Assembly (NCBI GenBank): GCA_033439265.1
Contig: JAVTVX010000034.1
Coordinates: 17,622,501-17,686,500 of the forward strand
Direction: 5' to 3'
Length of the DNA: 64,000 nt
From: Dillenia suffruticosa
Lineage: Eukaryota; Streptophyta; Magnoliopsida; Dilleniales; Dilleniaceae
Shown in pieces: positions 24,795-37,365 of the stretch (position 1 is its first letter; the number at the start of each line of letters is the position of its first letter). The notes beneath the pieces were generated by a model that saw only the letters and a list, made by a program, of their open reading frames with translations, made no database searches and was not told the DNA's origin. The translations under genes and the position numbers were made by a program.

Positions 24795-24868
24795 GGCCTA
24801 TTAGCTCAGTTGGTTAGAGCGTCGTGCTAATAACGCGAAGGTCGCAGGTTCGAGACCTGCATGGGCCA
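24795..24868 (+). tRNA. tRNA-Ile (AAT), intact
   Basis: Identical to the copy at 21191. Unit D of the first higher-order repeat; TTTT follows. Confidence 0.97.
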
Positions 24869-25998
24869 TTTTCGTATCCTTTAGAAATTATTGAGGTGCT
24901 TCGGTAGTTGTGGCCTTCTTTTTAAATAATTTATATGAAACTTTGTTTCCAAGTACTTGGTAGGTGCGGCATTATTTTTAGCGAATTATATGAAACTTTG
25001 TTTCCAACCAAGTCTCTTATATCCCCATTACCGTGCCTCAGAATTTGAGACATTTCTCTCCAAACTTACACGTCAGCCTACTTGTTAGTTGCTTGGCCCA
25101 GACGTCAGTTCATTATTGCTTATAATACTTTCTTCTTTCTCTTTCTTTTTTCTCTTGTCTTAATAATTCAAAGTGTGGTCACTCTATTTGCTTTTCTTTG
25201 TGGATGTTCAATACCATATCAATAAATATCACAAAATAGTCTTTATACCCTTCATTGATAGTATCTTTTGTGGAATATTTGCTTGATTCAACAAAGAGAT
25301 AACTTATTAAATGAAAGCAAAATTTATTCTGGTTTATCAGTTGATATATTTTATTTCCTTTATTTCAACTTTGTTTCTAACTTTTAGATCGAGAGTAAGT
25401 TGTTACGAGTCCGTAATGGAAAGTATAATCTTGGCCTCGAGTTTTTATAATTTATAATATTTAAGAACTCAAATATCATGCTTGGAAAAAATGGTTTTTT
25501 TTTTCAAAATTTGTATTACGTGTTCAATTTAGAAGTCGGCTAGGCTCAAAAGATAGTATCACTATAGTGATTCATATGCTTAGTCATTCTTTTAGTATAC
25601 AGATAAAGATAAAATGCCATTACATGTAGAAAACGTACACAAGTTTAGCATTCTCCTTTAGAAACCAGTGGACCGCAAGTACCTGGTTGCCTTCTACTTA
25701 TGAAAACCATAAACCTTTCTCATATCTATACCAATGGCACAGTTCCCTAGAAATCCCAGCTACCCAGCATAAGAATATGAGCCATTTCATACCAAAAGAG
25801 TTAGAAAAGCTTTTAAATACTAATGTTTGGAATTCTATCAATTATAAAAGATGATGAAAATCCTTAAAACAAATTAAGCGACATTTGATTTGAGCATTCA
25901 ACTCCAAACTATGTTGAGGAAATTTGTCAAACAGGAATTCCAGTAATTAGTACTTTTATTTTAAAAAGTATGGCATTATAGAAAGACATTCAACAAGA

Positions 25999-26072
25999 GG
26001 CCTATTAGCTCAGTTGGTTAGAGGGTCGTGCTAATAACGCGAAGGTCGCAGGTTCGAGACCTGCATGGGCCA
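25999..26072 (+). tRNA. tRNA-Ile (AAT) with one D-stem mismatch
   Basis: Single change: GAGG for GAGC in the D stem, giving G10xG25. All else matches the intact sequence. Function is possible but uncertain. Confidence 0.88.
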
Positions 26073-27201
26073 TTTTTGTCTCCTTTAGAAATTATTGAGG
26101 TGCTTCGGTAGTTGTGGCCTTCTTTTTAAATAATTTATATGAAACTTTGTTTCCAAGTACTTGGTAGGTGCGGCATTCTTTTTAGCGAATTATATGAAAC
26201 TTTGTTTCCAACCATGTCTCTTATATCCCCTTTACCGTGCCTCAGAATTTCAGACTTTTCTCTCCAAACTTACACGTCAGCCTACTTGTTACTTGCTTGG
26301 CCCAGACGTCAGTTCATTATTGCTTATAATACTTTCTTCTTTCTCTTTCTTTTTTCTCGTCTTAATAATTCAAAGTGTGGTCACTCTATTTGTTTTTCTT
26401 TGTGGATGTTCAATACCATATCAATAAATATCACAAAATAGACTTTATACCCTTCATTGATAGTATCTTTTGTGGAATATTTGCTTGATTCAACAAAGAG
26501 ATAACTTATTAAATGAAAGCAAAATTTATTCTGGTTTATCAGTTGATATATTTTATTTCCTTTATTTCAACTTTGTTTCTAACTTTTAGATCGAGAGTAA
26601 GTTGTTACGAGTCCGTAATGGAAAGTATAATCTTGGCCTCGAGTTTTTATAATTTATAATATTTAAGAACTCAAATATCATGCTTGGAAAAAATGGTTTT
26701 TTTTTTTCAAAATTTGTATTACGTGTTCAATTTAGAAGTCGGCTAGGCTCAAAAGATAGTATCACTATAGTGATTCATATGCGTAGTCATTCTTTTAGTA
26801 TTCAGATAAAGATAAAATGCCATTACATGTAGAAAACGTACACAAGTTTAGCATTCTCCTTTAGAAACCCGTGGACAGCAAGTACCTGGTTGCCTTCTAC
26901 TTATGAAAACCATATACCTTTCTCATATCTATATGAATGGCACAGTTCCCTAGAAATCCCAGCTACCCAGTATAAGAATATGAGCCATTTCACACCAAAA
27001 GAGTTAGAAAAGCTTTTAAATACTAATGTTTGGAATTCTATCAATTATAAAAGATGATGAAAATCCTTAAAACAAATTAAGCGACATTTGATTTGAGCAT
27101 TCAACTCCAAACTATGTTGAGGAAATTTGTTAAACAGGAATTCCAGTAATTAGTACTTTTATTTTAAAACGTATGGCATTATAGAAAGACATTCAACAAG
27201 A

Positions 27202-27275
27202 GGCCTATTAGCTCAGTTGGTTAGAGCGTCGTGCTAATAACGCGAAGGTCGCAGGTTCGAGACCAGAATGGGCCA
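27202..27275 (+). tRNA. tRNA-Ile (AAT) with broken T stem
   Basis: The 3' T strand reads CCAGA instead of CCTGC, which gives A51xA63 and G49xA65 mismatches. D and anticodon arms and TTCGAGA loop are unchanged. The equivalent gene in the first higher-order copy (23598) is intact. Probably non-functional. Confidence 0.78.
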
Positions 27276-28399
27276 TTTTCGTATCCTTTAGAAATTATTG
27301 AGGTGCTTCGGTAGCTTCTTTTTAGATAATTTATATGAAACTTTGTTTCCAAGTACTTGGTAGGTGCGGCCTTCTTTTTAGCGAATTATTTGAAACTTTG
27401 TTTCCAACCAAGTCTCTTATATCCCCATTACCGTGCCTCAGAATTTCAGACTTTTCTCTCCAAACTTACACGTCAGCCTACTTGTTACTTGCTTGGCCCA
27501 GACGTCAATTCATTATTGCTTATAATACTTTCTTCTTTGTCTTTCTTTTTTCTCTTGTCTTAATAATTCAAAGTGTGGTCACTCTATTTGCTTTTCTTTG
27601 TGGATGTTCAATACCATATCAATAAATATCACAAAATAGTCTTTATACCCTTCATTGATAGTATCTTTTGTGGAATATTTGCTTAATTCAACAAAGAGAT
27701 AACTTATTAAATGAAAGCAAAATTTATTCTGGTTTATCAGTTGATATATTTTATTTCCTTTATTTCAACTTTGTTTCTAACATTTAGATCGAGAGTAAGT
27801 TGTTACGAGTCCGTAATGGAAAGTATAATCTTGGCCTCGAGTTTTTATATTTTATAATATTTAAGAACTCGAATATCATGCATGGAAAAAATGGTTTTTT
27901 TTTTTCAAAATTTGTATTACGTGTTCAATTTAGAAGTCGGCTAGGCTCAAAAGATAGTATCACTATAGTGATTCATATGCTTAGTCATTCTTTTAGTATT
28001 CAGATAAAGATAAAATGCCATTAAATGTAGAAAACGTACACAAGTTTAGCATTCTCCTTTAGAAACCAGTGGACAGCAAGTACCTGGTTGCCTTCTACTT
28101 ATGAAAACCATAAACCTTTCTCATATCTATACCAATGGCACAGTTCCCTAGAAATCCCAGCTACCCAGCATAAGAATATGAGCCATTTCATACCGAAAGA
28201 GTTAGAAAAGCTTTTAAATACTAATGTTTGGAATTCTATCAATTATAAAAGATGATGAAAATCCTTAAAACAAATTAAGCGACATTTGATTTGAGCATTC
28301 AACTCCAAACTATGTTGAGGAAATTTGTTAAACAGGAATTCCAGTAATTAGTACTTTTATTTTAAAAAGTATGGCATTATAGAAAGACATTCAACAAGA

Positions 28400-28473
28400 G
28401 GCCTATTAGCTCAGTTGGTTAGAGCGTCGTGCTAATAACGCGAAGGTCGCAGGTTCGAGACCTGCATGGGCCA
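28400..28473 (+). tRNA. tRNA-Ile (AAT), intact
   Basis: Identical to the copy at 21191. Unit D of the second higher-order repeat. Confidence 0.97.
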
Positions 28474-29603
28474 TTTTCGTATCCTTTAGAAATTATTGAG
28501 GTGCTTCGGTAGTTGTGGCCTTCTTTTTAAATAATTTATATGAAACTTTGTTTCCAAGTACTTGGTAGGTGCGGCATTATTTTTAGCGAATTATATGAAA
28601 CTTTGTTTCCAACCAAGTCTCTTATATCCCCATTACCGTGCCTCAGAATTTGAGACATTTCTCTCCAAACTTACACGTCAGCCTACTTGTTACTTGCTTG
28701 GCCCAGACGTCAGTTCATTATTGCTTATAATACTTTCTTCTTTCTCTTTCTCTTTTCTCTTGTCTTAATAATTCAAAGTGTGGTCACTCTATTTGCTTTT
28801 CTTTGTGGATGTTCAATACCATATCAATAAATATCACAAAATAGTCTTTATACCCTTCATTGATAGTATCTTTTGTGGAATATTTGCTTGATTCAACAAA
28901 GAGATAACTTATTAAATGAAAGCAAAATTTATTCTGGTTTATCAGTTGATATATTTTATTTCCTTTATTTCAACTTTGTTTCTAACTTTTAGATCGAGAG
29001 TAAGTTGTTACGAGTCCGTAATGGAAAGTATAATCTTGGCCTCGAGTTTTTATAATTTATAATATTTAAGAACTCAAATATCATGCTTGGAAAAAATGGT
29101 TTTTTTTTTCAAAATTTGTATTACGTGTTCAATTTAGAAGTCGGCTAGGCTCAAAAGATAGTATCACTATAGTGATTCATATGCTTAGTCATTCTTTTAG
29201 TATACAGATAAAGATAAAATGCCATTACATGTAGAAAACGTACACAAGTTTAGCATTCTCCTTTAGAAACCAGTGGACAGCAAGTACCTGGTTGCCTTCT
29301 ACTTATGAAAACCATAAACCTTTCTCATATCTATACCAATGGCACAGTTCCCTAGAAATCCCAGCTACCCAGCATAAGAATATGAGCCATTTCATACCAA
29401 AAGAGTTAGAAAAGCTTTTAAATACTAATGTTTGGAATTCTATCAATTATAAAAGATGATGAAAATCCTTAAAACAAATTAAGCGACATTTGATTTGAGC
29501 ATTCAACTCCAAACTATGTTGAGGAAATTTGTTAAACAGGAATTCCAGTAATTAGTACTTTTATTTTAAAAAGTATGGCATTATAGAAAGACATTCAACA
29601 AGA

Positions 29604-29677
29604 GGCCTATTAGCTCAGTTGGTTAGAGCGTCGTGCTAATAACGCGAAGGTCGCAGGTTCGAGACCTGCATGGGCCA
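29604..29677 (+). tRNA. tRNA-Ile (AAT), intact
   Basis: Identical to the copy at 21191; first unit after the duplicated trimer. Confidence 0.97.
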
Positions 29678-30808
29678 TTTTCGTATCCTTTAGAAATTAT
29701 TGAGGTGCTTCGGTAGTTGTGGCCTTCTTTTTAAATAATTTATATGAAACTTTGTTTCCAAGTACTTGGTAGGTGCAGCCTTCTTTTTAGCGAATTATAT
29801 GAAACTTTGTTTCCAACCAAGTCTCTTATATCCCCATTACCGTGCCTCAGAATTTGAGACTTTTCTCTCCAAACTTATACGTCAGCCTACTTGTTACTTG
29901 CTTGGCCCAGACGTCACTTCATTATTGCTTATAATACTTTCTTCTTTCTCTTTCTTTTTTCTCTTGACTTAATAATTCAAAGTGTGGTCACTCTATTTGC
30001 TTTTCTTTGGGGATGTTCAACACCATATCAATAAATATCACAAAATAGTCTTTATACCCTTCATTGATAGTATCTTTTGTGGAATATTTGCTAAATTCAA
30101 CAAAGAGGTAACTTATTAAATGAAAGCAAAATTTATTCTGGTTTATCTGTTGATATAATTTATTTCCTTTATTTTAACTTTGTTTCTAACTTTTAGATCG
30201 AGAGTAAGTTGTTACGAGTCCGTAATGGAAAGTATAATCTTGTCCTCGAGTTTTTATATTTTATAATATTTAAGAACTCAAATATCATGCATGGAAAAAA
30301 TGGTTTTTTTTTTTCAAAATTTGTATTACGTGTTCAATTTAGAAGTCGGGTAGGCTCAAAAGATAGTATCACTATAGTGATTCATATGCTTAGTCATTCT
30401 TTTAGTATTCAGATAAAGATAAAATGTCATTACATGTAGAAAACGTACACAAGTTTAGCATTCTCCTTTAGAAACCAGTGGATAGCAAGTACCTGGTTGC
30501 CTTCTACTTATGAAAACCATATACCTTTCTCATATCTATACCAATGGCATAGTTCCCTAAAAATCCCAGCTACCCAGCATAAGAATATGAGCCATTTCAT
30601 ACCAAAAGAGTTAGAAAAGCTTTTAAATACTAATGTTTGGAATTCTATCAATTATAAAAGATGATGAAAATCCTTAAAACAAATTAAGCGACATTCGATT
30701 TGAGCATTCAACTCCAAACTATGTTGAGGAAATTTGTCAAACAGGAATTCCAGTAATTAGTACTTTTATTTTAAAAAGTATGGCATTATAGAAATACATT
30801 CAACAAGA

Positions 30809-30882
30809 GGCCTATTAGCTCAGTTGGTTAGAGCGTCGTGCTAATAACGCGAAGGTCGCAGGTTCGAGACCTGCATGGGCCA
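30809..30882 (+). tRNA. tRNA-Ile (AAT), intact
   Basis: Identical to the copy at 21191; the upstream context has one change (GAAATACATT). Confidence 0.97.
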
Positions 30883-32011
30883 TTTTCGTATCCTTTAGAA
30901 ATTATTGAGGTGCTTCAGTAGTTGTGGCCTTCTTTTTAGATAATTTATATGAAACTTTGTTTCCAAGTACATGGTAGGTGCGGCCTTCTTTTTAGCGAAT
31001 TATATGAAACTTTGTTTCCAACAAAGTCTCTTATATCCCCATTACCGTGCCTCAGAATTTGAGACTTTTCTCTCCAAACTTACACGTCAGTCTACTTGTT
31101 ACTTGCTTGGCCCAGACGTCACTTCATTATTGCTTATAATACTTTCTTCTTTCTCTTTCTTTTTTCTCTTGTCTTAATAATTCAAAGTGTGGTCACTCTA
31201 TTTGCTTTTCTTTGCGGATGTTCAATACCATATCAATAAATATCACAAAATAGTCTTTATACCCTTCATTGATAGTATCTTTTGTGGAATATTTGCTTAA
31301 TTCAACAAAGAGATAACTTATTAAATGAAAGCAAAATTTATTCTGGTTTATCAGTTGATATATTTTATTTCCTTTATTTCAACTTTGTTTCTAACTTTTA
31401 GATCAAGAGTAAGTTGTTACGAGTCCGTAATGGAAAGTATAATCTTGGCCTCGAGTTTTTATAATTTATAATATTTAAGAACTCAAATATCATGCTTGGA
31501 AAAAATGGTTTTTTTTTCAAAATTTGTATTACGTGTTCAATTTAGAAGTCGGCTAGGCTCAAAAGATAGTATCACTATAGTGATTCATATGCTTAGTCAT
31601 TCTTTTAGTATTCAGATAAAGATAAAATGCCATTACATGTAGAAAACGTACACAAGTTTAGCATTCTCCTTTAGAAACCAGTGGACAGCAAGTACCTGGT
31701 TGCCTTCTACATATGAAAACCATATACCTTTCTCATATCTATACCAATGGCACAGTTCTCTAGAAATCCCAGCTACCCAGCATAAGAATATGAGCCATTT
31801 CATACCAAAAGAGTTAGAAAAGCTTTTAAATACTAATGTTTGGAATTCTATCAATTATAAAAGATGATGAAAATCCTTAAAACAAATTAAGCGACATTTG
31901 ATTTGAGCATTCAACTCCAAACTATGTTGAGGAAATTTGTCAAACAGGAATTCCAGTAATTAGTACTTTTATTTTAAAAAGTATGGCATTATAGAAAGAC
32001 ATTCAACAAGA

Positions 32012-32085
32012 GGCCTATTAGCTCAGTTGGTTAGAGCGTCGTGCTAATAACGCGAAGGTCGCAGGTTCGAGACCTGCATGGGCCA
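32012..32085 (+). tRNA. tRNA-Ile (AAT), intact
   Basis: Identical to the copy at 21191. Its downstream spacer has the 8-base loss typical of unit C (CGGTAGCTTCTTTTTAG), and it is the last short unit on the right. Confidence 0.97.
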
Positions 32086-33208
32086 TTTTCGTATCCTTTA
32101 GAAATTATTGAGGTGCTTCGGTAGCTTCTTTTTAGATAATTTATATGAAACTTTGTTTCCAAGTACTTGGTAGGTGCAGCCTTCTTTTTAGCGAATTATA
32201 TGAAATTTTGTTTCCAACCAAGTCTCTTATATCCCCATTACCGTGCCTCAGAATTTGAGACTTTTCTCTCCAAACTTACACGTCAGCCTACTTGTTACTT
32301 GCTTGGCCCTGACGTCACCTCATTATTGCTTATAATACTTTCTTCTTTCTCTTTCTTTTTTCTCTTGTCTTAATAATTCAAAGTGTGGTCACTCTATTTG
32401 CTTTTCTTTGTGGATGTTCAACACCATATCAATAAATATCACAAAATAGTCTTTATACCCTTCATTGATTGTATCTTTTGTGGAATATTTGCTTAATTCA
32501 ACAAAGAGATAACTTATTAAATGAAAGCAAAATTTATTCTGGTTTATCAGTTGATATATTTTATTTCCTTTATTTCAACTTTGTTTCTAACTTTTAGATC
32601 GAGAGTAAGTTGTTACGAGTCCGTAATGGAAAGTATAATCTTGGCCTCGAGTTTTTATATTTTATAATATTTAAGAACTCAAAAATCATGCATGGAACAA
32701 ATGGTCTTTTTTTTTTCAAAATTTGTATTACGTGTTCAATTTAGAGGTCGGCTAGGGTCAAAAGATAGTATCACTATAGTGATTCATTTATTGAGTCATT
32801 CTTTTAGTATTTAGATAAAGGTATAATGCCATTACATGTAGAAAATGTGCACAGTTTTGGCATTTTGCTTTAGAAAGCAATGGATTGCAAGTACTCGGTT
32901 GCCTTCTATTTATAAAAACTAGATATCTTTCTCATAACCTACACCAATGGGACAGTTCCCTAGAAATCCAACTACCCAGCATAAGAATATGAGCCATTTC
33001 ATACCAAAAGAGTTAGAAAACCTTTTAAATACTAATGTTTGGAAATCTATCAATTATAAGAGGCTGAAAATTATGAAAACAAATTAAGTGACATTTGATT
33101 TAAGCATTCAAAGCCAAAGTATGTTGAGGAAATTTGTCAAATAGCAATTCCAGTAATTAGTACTTTTATTTTAATAAGTGCAGCTTTAGAGAAAGACATT
33201 CTACAATA

Positions 33209-33281
33209 GGCCTATAAGCTCAGTTGGTTAGAGCGTGTGCTAATAACGCAAAGGTAGCAAGTTCGAGACCTGCATGGGCCA
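33209..33281 (+). pseudogene. tRNA-Ile (AAT) pseudogene
   Basis: 73 bases: one base is missing in the 5' anticodon stem (GCGTGTGC for GCGTCGTGC), the 3' strand has CGCAA, and the T stem has GCAAG against CCTGC. Anticodon AAT can still be read. First long unit beyond the uniform block. Confidence 0.75.
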
Positions 33282-34515
33282 TATTTGTCTCCTTTAGAAT
33301 TTATTGTGGTGTTTTGGTAGTTGTGGCCTTCTTTCTAGGGAATTTATTTGAGACTTTGTTTCCAAGTCCTTGGTCTTCTTTTTTAGGAATTATATGAAAC
33401 TTTGTTTCCGTCCAAGTCCCTTCAATCCCCGTTACTGTGCTTCAGAATGTGAGCCTTTTCTCTCCAAACTTACACGTCAGCCTACTTGTTACTTGCTTGG
33501 CCCAAACATCACTAACTCTCTACTATTAGTAATAAGAAACCAAATGAGTATCTAACTTAATAAAAATAAGTATATAATTTTTGAAGTATTAATAAACATT
33601 TTTTTCATCAGCTACATTGAGTGATCTTCTTCATTTTTGCTTATAAATACTATCTTCTTTCTTTTTCTTTTTTCTCTTGTCTTAATAATTTAAAGTGGTC
33701 ACTTTCTTTGCTTTTCTTTGTAGACGGTCAATAAATATTACAAAATAGTCTTTATACCCTTCATTGATAGTTTCTTCTGTATAATATTTGCTTAATTCAA
33801 CAAAGAAATAACTTTTTAAATGAATGAAACATTTATTCTGGTTTATCAGTTGATATATTTTATTTCCTTTATTTCAATTTTTTTTGTAACTTTTAGACCG
33901 AGAGTAAGTTGTTACAAGTCCGTAATGGAAAGTACAATTTTGGCCTCAAGTTTTTGTATTTTCTAATATTTAAAAACTCAAATATCACGTATGGAAAAAA
34001 TGGTATTTTTTTTCAAAATTTGTATTACGCGTTCAATTTTGAAGTCAGCTAGGTTCAAAATATAGTATAACTATAGTGATTCATATGCGTAGTCATTCTT
34101 TTAGCATTTAGATAAAGATATAATGCTATTACATGTGGAAAACGTGTACAGGTTTGACATTCTCCTTCAGAAACCGATGGATAGCAAATACCTGGTTGCC
34201 TTCTAATTATAAAACCAGATAGCTTTCTCATAACCTACACTAGTGGCATAGTTCCCTGGAAATCGGAGCTACCGAACTTAAGAATATAAGCCATTTCATG
34301 CCTAAAGAGTTAGAAAAGCTTTTAAATATTAATGTTTGGACTTCTTTCGATTATACCAAAGAATGAAAAGGATTAAAACAAATTTCGAGACATTTGATTT
34401 GAGTATTCAACCTCTTGCTATGCGGAGGAAATTTGTCAAATCACGATTTCAGTAATTAGTACTTTTATTTCAATAAGTGAGGGATTATAAAAAATGGATT
34501 CGAGATTGAACAAGT

Positions 34516-34589
34516 GGTCTATTAGCTTAGATGGTTAGATTGTTGTGCTAATAACGTGAAGGTCATAGGTTCGAGACCTACATTGGCCA
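34516..34589 (+). pseudogene. tRNA-Ile (AAT) pseudogene
   Basis: Most diverged copy on the right: GGTCTAT/ATTGGCC acceptor with TxT, D stem GCTT against GATT, T stem ATAGG/CCTAC with a terminal AxC, several wobbles in the anticodon stem. TTTT follows. It is the last copy before the array ends. Confidence 0.7.
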
Positions 34590-35525
34590 TTTTCTATTCC
34601 TTTGGAATTTATCATGATGTTTTGGTAGGTGTGGCCTTCTTTTTTGGGAATTTATATGAAGCTTTGTTTCTAACCAAGTCCCTTCAATCCCTGTGATTAT
34701 GCTTCAGAATATGAGCCATTTCTATCCAAACTTACACCTTAGCCCACTTGACACTTGTAGGTCTCAGACATCACTTACTCTCTATTGCTACTAATGAGAA
34801 ACAAGTCAGTAACTAACTAAATAAAAATAAAAATATATTTCAATAATTTTTGAAGCACCACTAAACATTTTTTCCATCATTAGCATCAAGAAATCATTTT
34901 CATCCTTGCTTAGAGATCCTATCTTCTTTCTTTCTCTTTTTTCTTTTGTCTTCATAATTCAAAGTTGTCACTTTCTTTACTTTTCTTTGCGGACGTTCAT
35001 TACCATGTCAATAAATATCACAAAATCATCTTTAAACCTATCCTTCATAGTATCTTGTACGGAAAATTTACTTAATTCAACTAAGCGATAACTTATTAAT
35101 GAATACAATATTTATTCTGGTTTTTCAGCTGATGTATTTTATTTCCTTTCTTTGAATTTTTGTTTTTAATTTTTTAATTGAGAGTAAGTTGATACAAGTC
35201 CATATCGGAAAGTACAATCTTGATCTCAAGTTTTTCTATTTTCTAATATTTAAAATCTCAAAAATCATCCATGGAAATAAAGTTAATTTTGTTCAAAATT
35301 TGTAATACATGTTCAATTTAGAAGTTGGCTACGTTCATATGATTGTACAACTACAATGATTCATATTCTTAGTCTTTGATTTAGTATTTGTAAGTAGATG
35401 TAATGCTATTACATGTAGAAAACATGCACAGGCTTAGTATTCTCCTTCAAAAATCGATAGACTGTAAATACCTCGTGGCCTTCTACTTATAAAAACCATA
35501 TACCTACCTCATCAACTGCCCCAGT

Positions 35526-36016
35526 TGTAACACTAACACTGCGGTGTCTGTAATTTAATTATATAGAGAGAAATTTTATTTATTTAAATTAATTTTTGGT
35601 TTTGGGGTATTTAAATTAAATTTCTGATATATTTTAATTTACCGAATCCACGAATCGAAGTAAACCTCATTTTTACAAAAAAAATTAAATTTTAGTGAAG
35701 TGTGGGTGTGAAAACATATATATATATATATAAATATATATAAATACAAAAAAGAAAGAACAGAGAGAGGAGATGCTGTGTTTTGGAGTGAAACGCAGCT
35801 CCTCCCCCCTTTTCCCAATTAGGGCTGGAAACCCTAAGTTTATTCTTCATCTCTCTCTCTTCCTCTTTCTCTCTCTCCCCAACTCTTCACCTTCTCACGG
35901 CTGTTCTTCCTCCGCCGCGATCGGTCGCTCGCCCCACCACCTCTCTCCACCGTGAGCAACCGCACCACCACCACCATCTTCTTCTTTTTCTCTCCCTCTC
36001 GGATTCTCTCTCTCAC
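35526..36016 (-). mobile_element. LTR-like fragment, inverted, between the two tRNA arrays
   Basis: Read on the - strand it matches the last 300 bases or so of LTR-like copy 2, in order: AG-rich tract, telo-box site, TATATA run, GAAGTGTGGGTGTGAA and its neighbours, AATCCACGAATCGAAGTAAA, ending CAGTGTTAGTGTTACA. The left end is the natural element end; the other end is cut where homology to the tRNA-His/Leu unit starts (GTAATTCAATGAGAG). No gene. A frame of 60 codons at 35773-35955 is low-complexity Ser/Leu-rich and not convincing. Confidence 0.75.
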
Positions 36017-36547
36017 TGTAATTCAATGAGAGAAAGCATATGATTTAAAAGGAGAGATAAGAGTAAATGGGTGGTTAGAGAAATCGAAAAATGGGAAAAT
36101 GTGAGTTTTTAAACTTTTACTTCTACATTGACATCCGAATGAGAACAGTGGAGAGATAGAAGGAAAAATTGAAGAAAGAGAGAGATGAGGATGGATATTT
36201 TAGTTATATAAGAACCACAAATTGAATTAAAGAGAGGGAGAGATAAAAGGAGGAAGATTCTAGATCTAAAGTGAATAAATAAAATGGGGAATGATCGAAA
36301 TGAAAGATATGGACTGCATGGAAAATTGGAAGAGTGCGATTGGGCACGAGCTTTACAATATGAAAATTTTGGAGGAAGAAGAGGAAATCTGAAGTGAAAG
36401 AACGAGAAAGATAACATTTGTGATAATTTTAGTAATCATTTAATGTCCTGATATTATATTAGCAATGAGTTTGGAATATCCTTGCATTAGAATAATAATT
36501 AATAAATTATGTACCCTTCAAAATTAATATTGGTTGTTGTTAAACAA

Positions 36548-36619
36548 GTGGTTGTAGTTTAGTGGTAAGAATTCCACGTTGTGGCCATGGAGACCTGGGC
36601 TCGAATCCCAACAGCCACA
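36548..36619 (+). pseudogene. tRNA-His (GTG), decayed first copy
   Basis: Changes from the intact copies: GTGGTTG acceptor (T.G wobble), CATGG in the anticodon stem giving C30xA40, and CCCAA in the T stem giving C49xA65. Anticodon GTG is kept. It is the outermost copy of the array. Confidence 0.7.
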
Positions 36620-36914
36620 ATAGAAGTGATTTGAGATTTTAAAAAATGAAAATGAGAAAGCAATTCCTAATAATATAAACAATCATTGATAAATTAGAAA
36701 GAACGATTGGGTACAAGCTTTACAATTTGAAGATTTTGGGGGACCAATTGGCTAATTCAACAGAAAGAATGAGGAAAAAAGGATGAGTAAAAATTTTACC
36801 AATCATTTAATGCCCTGATATTATATTAGCGTTGAGTTTGGATTATCCTTCACTGGGAATAATAATTAATGAATTATGTACCCTTCAAAATAAATATTTA
36901 TAGTTGTTATACAT

Positions 36915-36986
36915 GTGGCTGTGGTTTACAGGTAAGAATTCCACGTTGTGGCCATGGAGATCTGGCCTCGAATCCCAGCAGCCACA
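36915..36986 (+). pseudogene. tRNA-His-like (GTG), first copy
   Basis: D-loop reads ACAGGTAA and so still has G18G19, unlike the other eleven His-like copies. The anticodon stem (CCACG/CATGG) and the T stem (CTGGC/CCCAG) each have one mismatch. It may show the state before the D-loop change spread. Confidence 0.7.
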
Positions 36987-37365
36987 ATAGAAGTGATTAG
37001 AGATTTTAAATAATTAAAATGAGAATACAATTCTTAATAATAACAAAAATCATTGATAAATTTTAAATTTGGATTGAAGTAAATTTTCCAGATAAAATCG
37101 ACATTTAGGTTCCTCTTTTCAAATTTAGCCCCACCATAATAATATCTCAGTAAGCTTTAATTCAATAAAACCATGGTTTTGGTCTGAGCCATAATTAATT
37201 TTTGGCCTTCTTCCCTGAAACCAAGGTCTTGCCCAAATTTTTTCGATAAATTACTTTTATGTTCTACTTAAAAGGAAGTCTGCATGAAGTTAGCCCAAAC
37301 TCATGCTTATAGTTTAGCTAGTTGTATATTTTATGTTGTTTTTTTATTCACACAAGTAAAGAAAA

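Larger units (their letters stand above)
22396..25998 (+). repeat. Higher-order repeat, first copy (three units, 3603 bases)
   Basis: Three successive units (B, C, D) each have private markers: B has TTTTTGTCTCC after the gene and CCCCTTTACC; C lacks 8 bases in CGGTAGCTTCTTTTTAG and has CTAACATTTAG; D has GCGGCATTATTTTTAG, GAGACATTTCTC and TATACAGATAAAG. All recur in the same order in the next 3.6 kb. Confidence 0.9.
25999..29603 (+). repeat. Higher-order repeat, second copy (three units, 3605 bases)
   Basis: Repeats units B, C and D of 22396-25998 with all their private markers in the same order and few differences. Two of its three tRNA genes carry stem mutations absent from the first copy. 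Confidence 0.9.
18371..35525 (+). repeat. tRNA-Ile tandem array, main block (14 units)
   Basis: tRNA-Ile copies start at 18579, 19861, 21191, 22396, 23598, 24795, 25999, 27202, 28400, 29604, 30809, 32012, 33209 and 34516. The ten units from 21191 to 33208 are 1197-1205 bases and very similar to each other; the units at both ends keep the longer form and are more diverged. Each unit has the gene, a 56-base duplicated motif about 50 bases downstream (GGCCTTCTTTTTAG...TGAAACTTTGTTTCC), AT-rich spacer, and a short conserved stretch GAAAAGCTTTTAAATACTAA upstream of the next gene. The block ends at 35525 where an LTR fragment begins. Confidence 0.95.

Noticed and set aside
18371..35525. CRISPR-like array of repeats and spacers
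   Set aside because: The period is over 1 kb, the spacers are homologous to each other, and the sequence is clearly from a plant nucleus.
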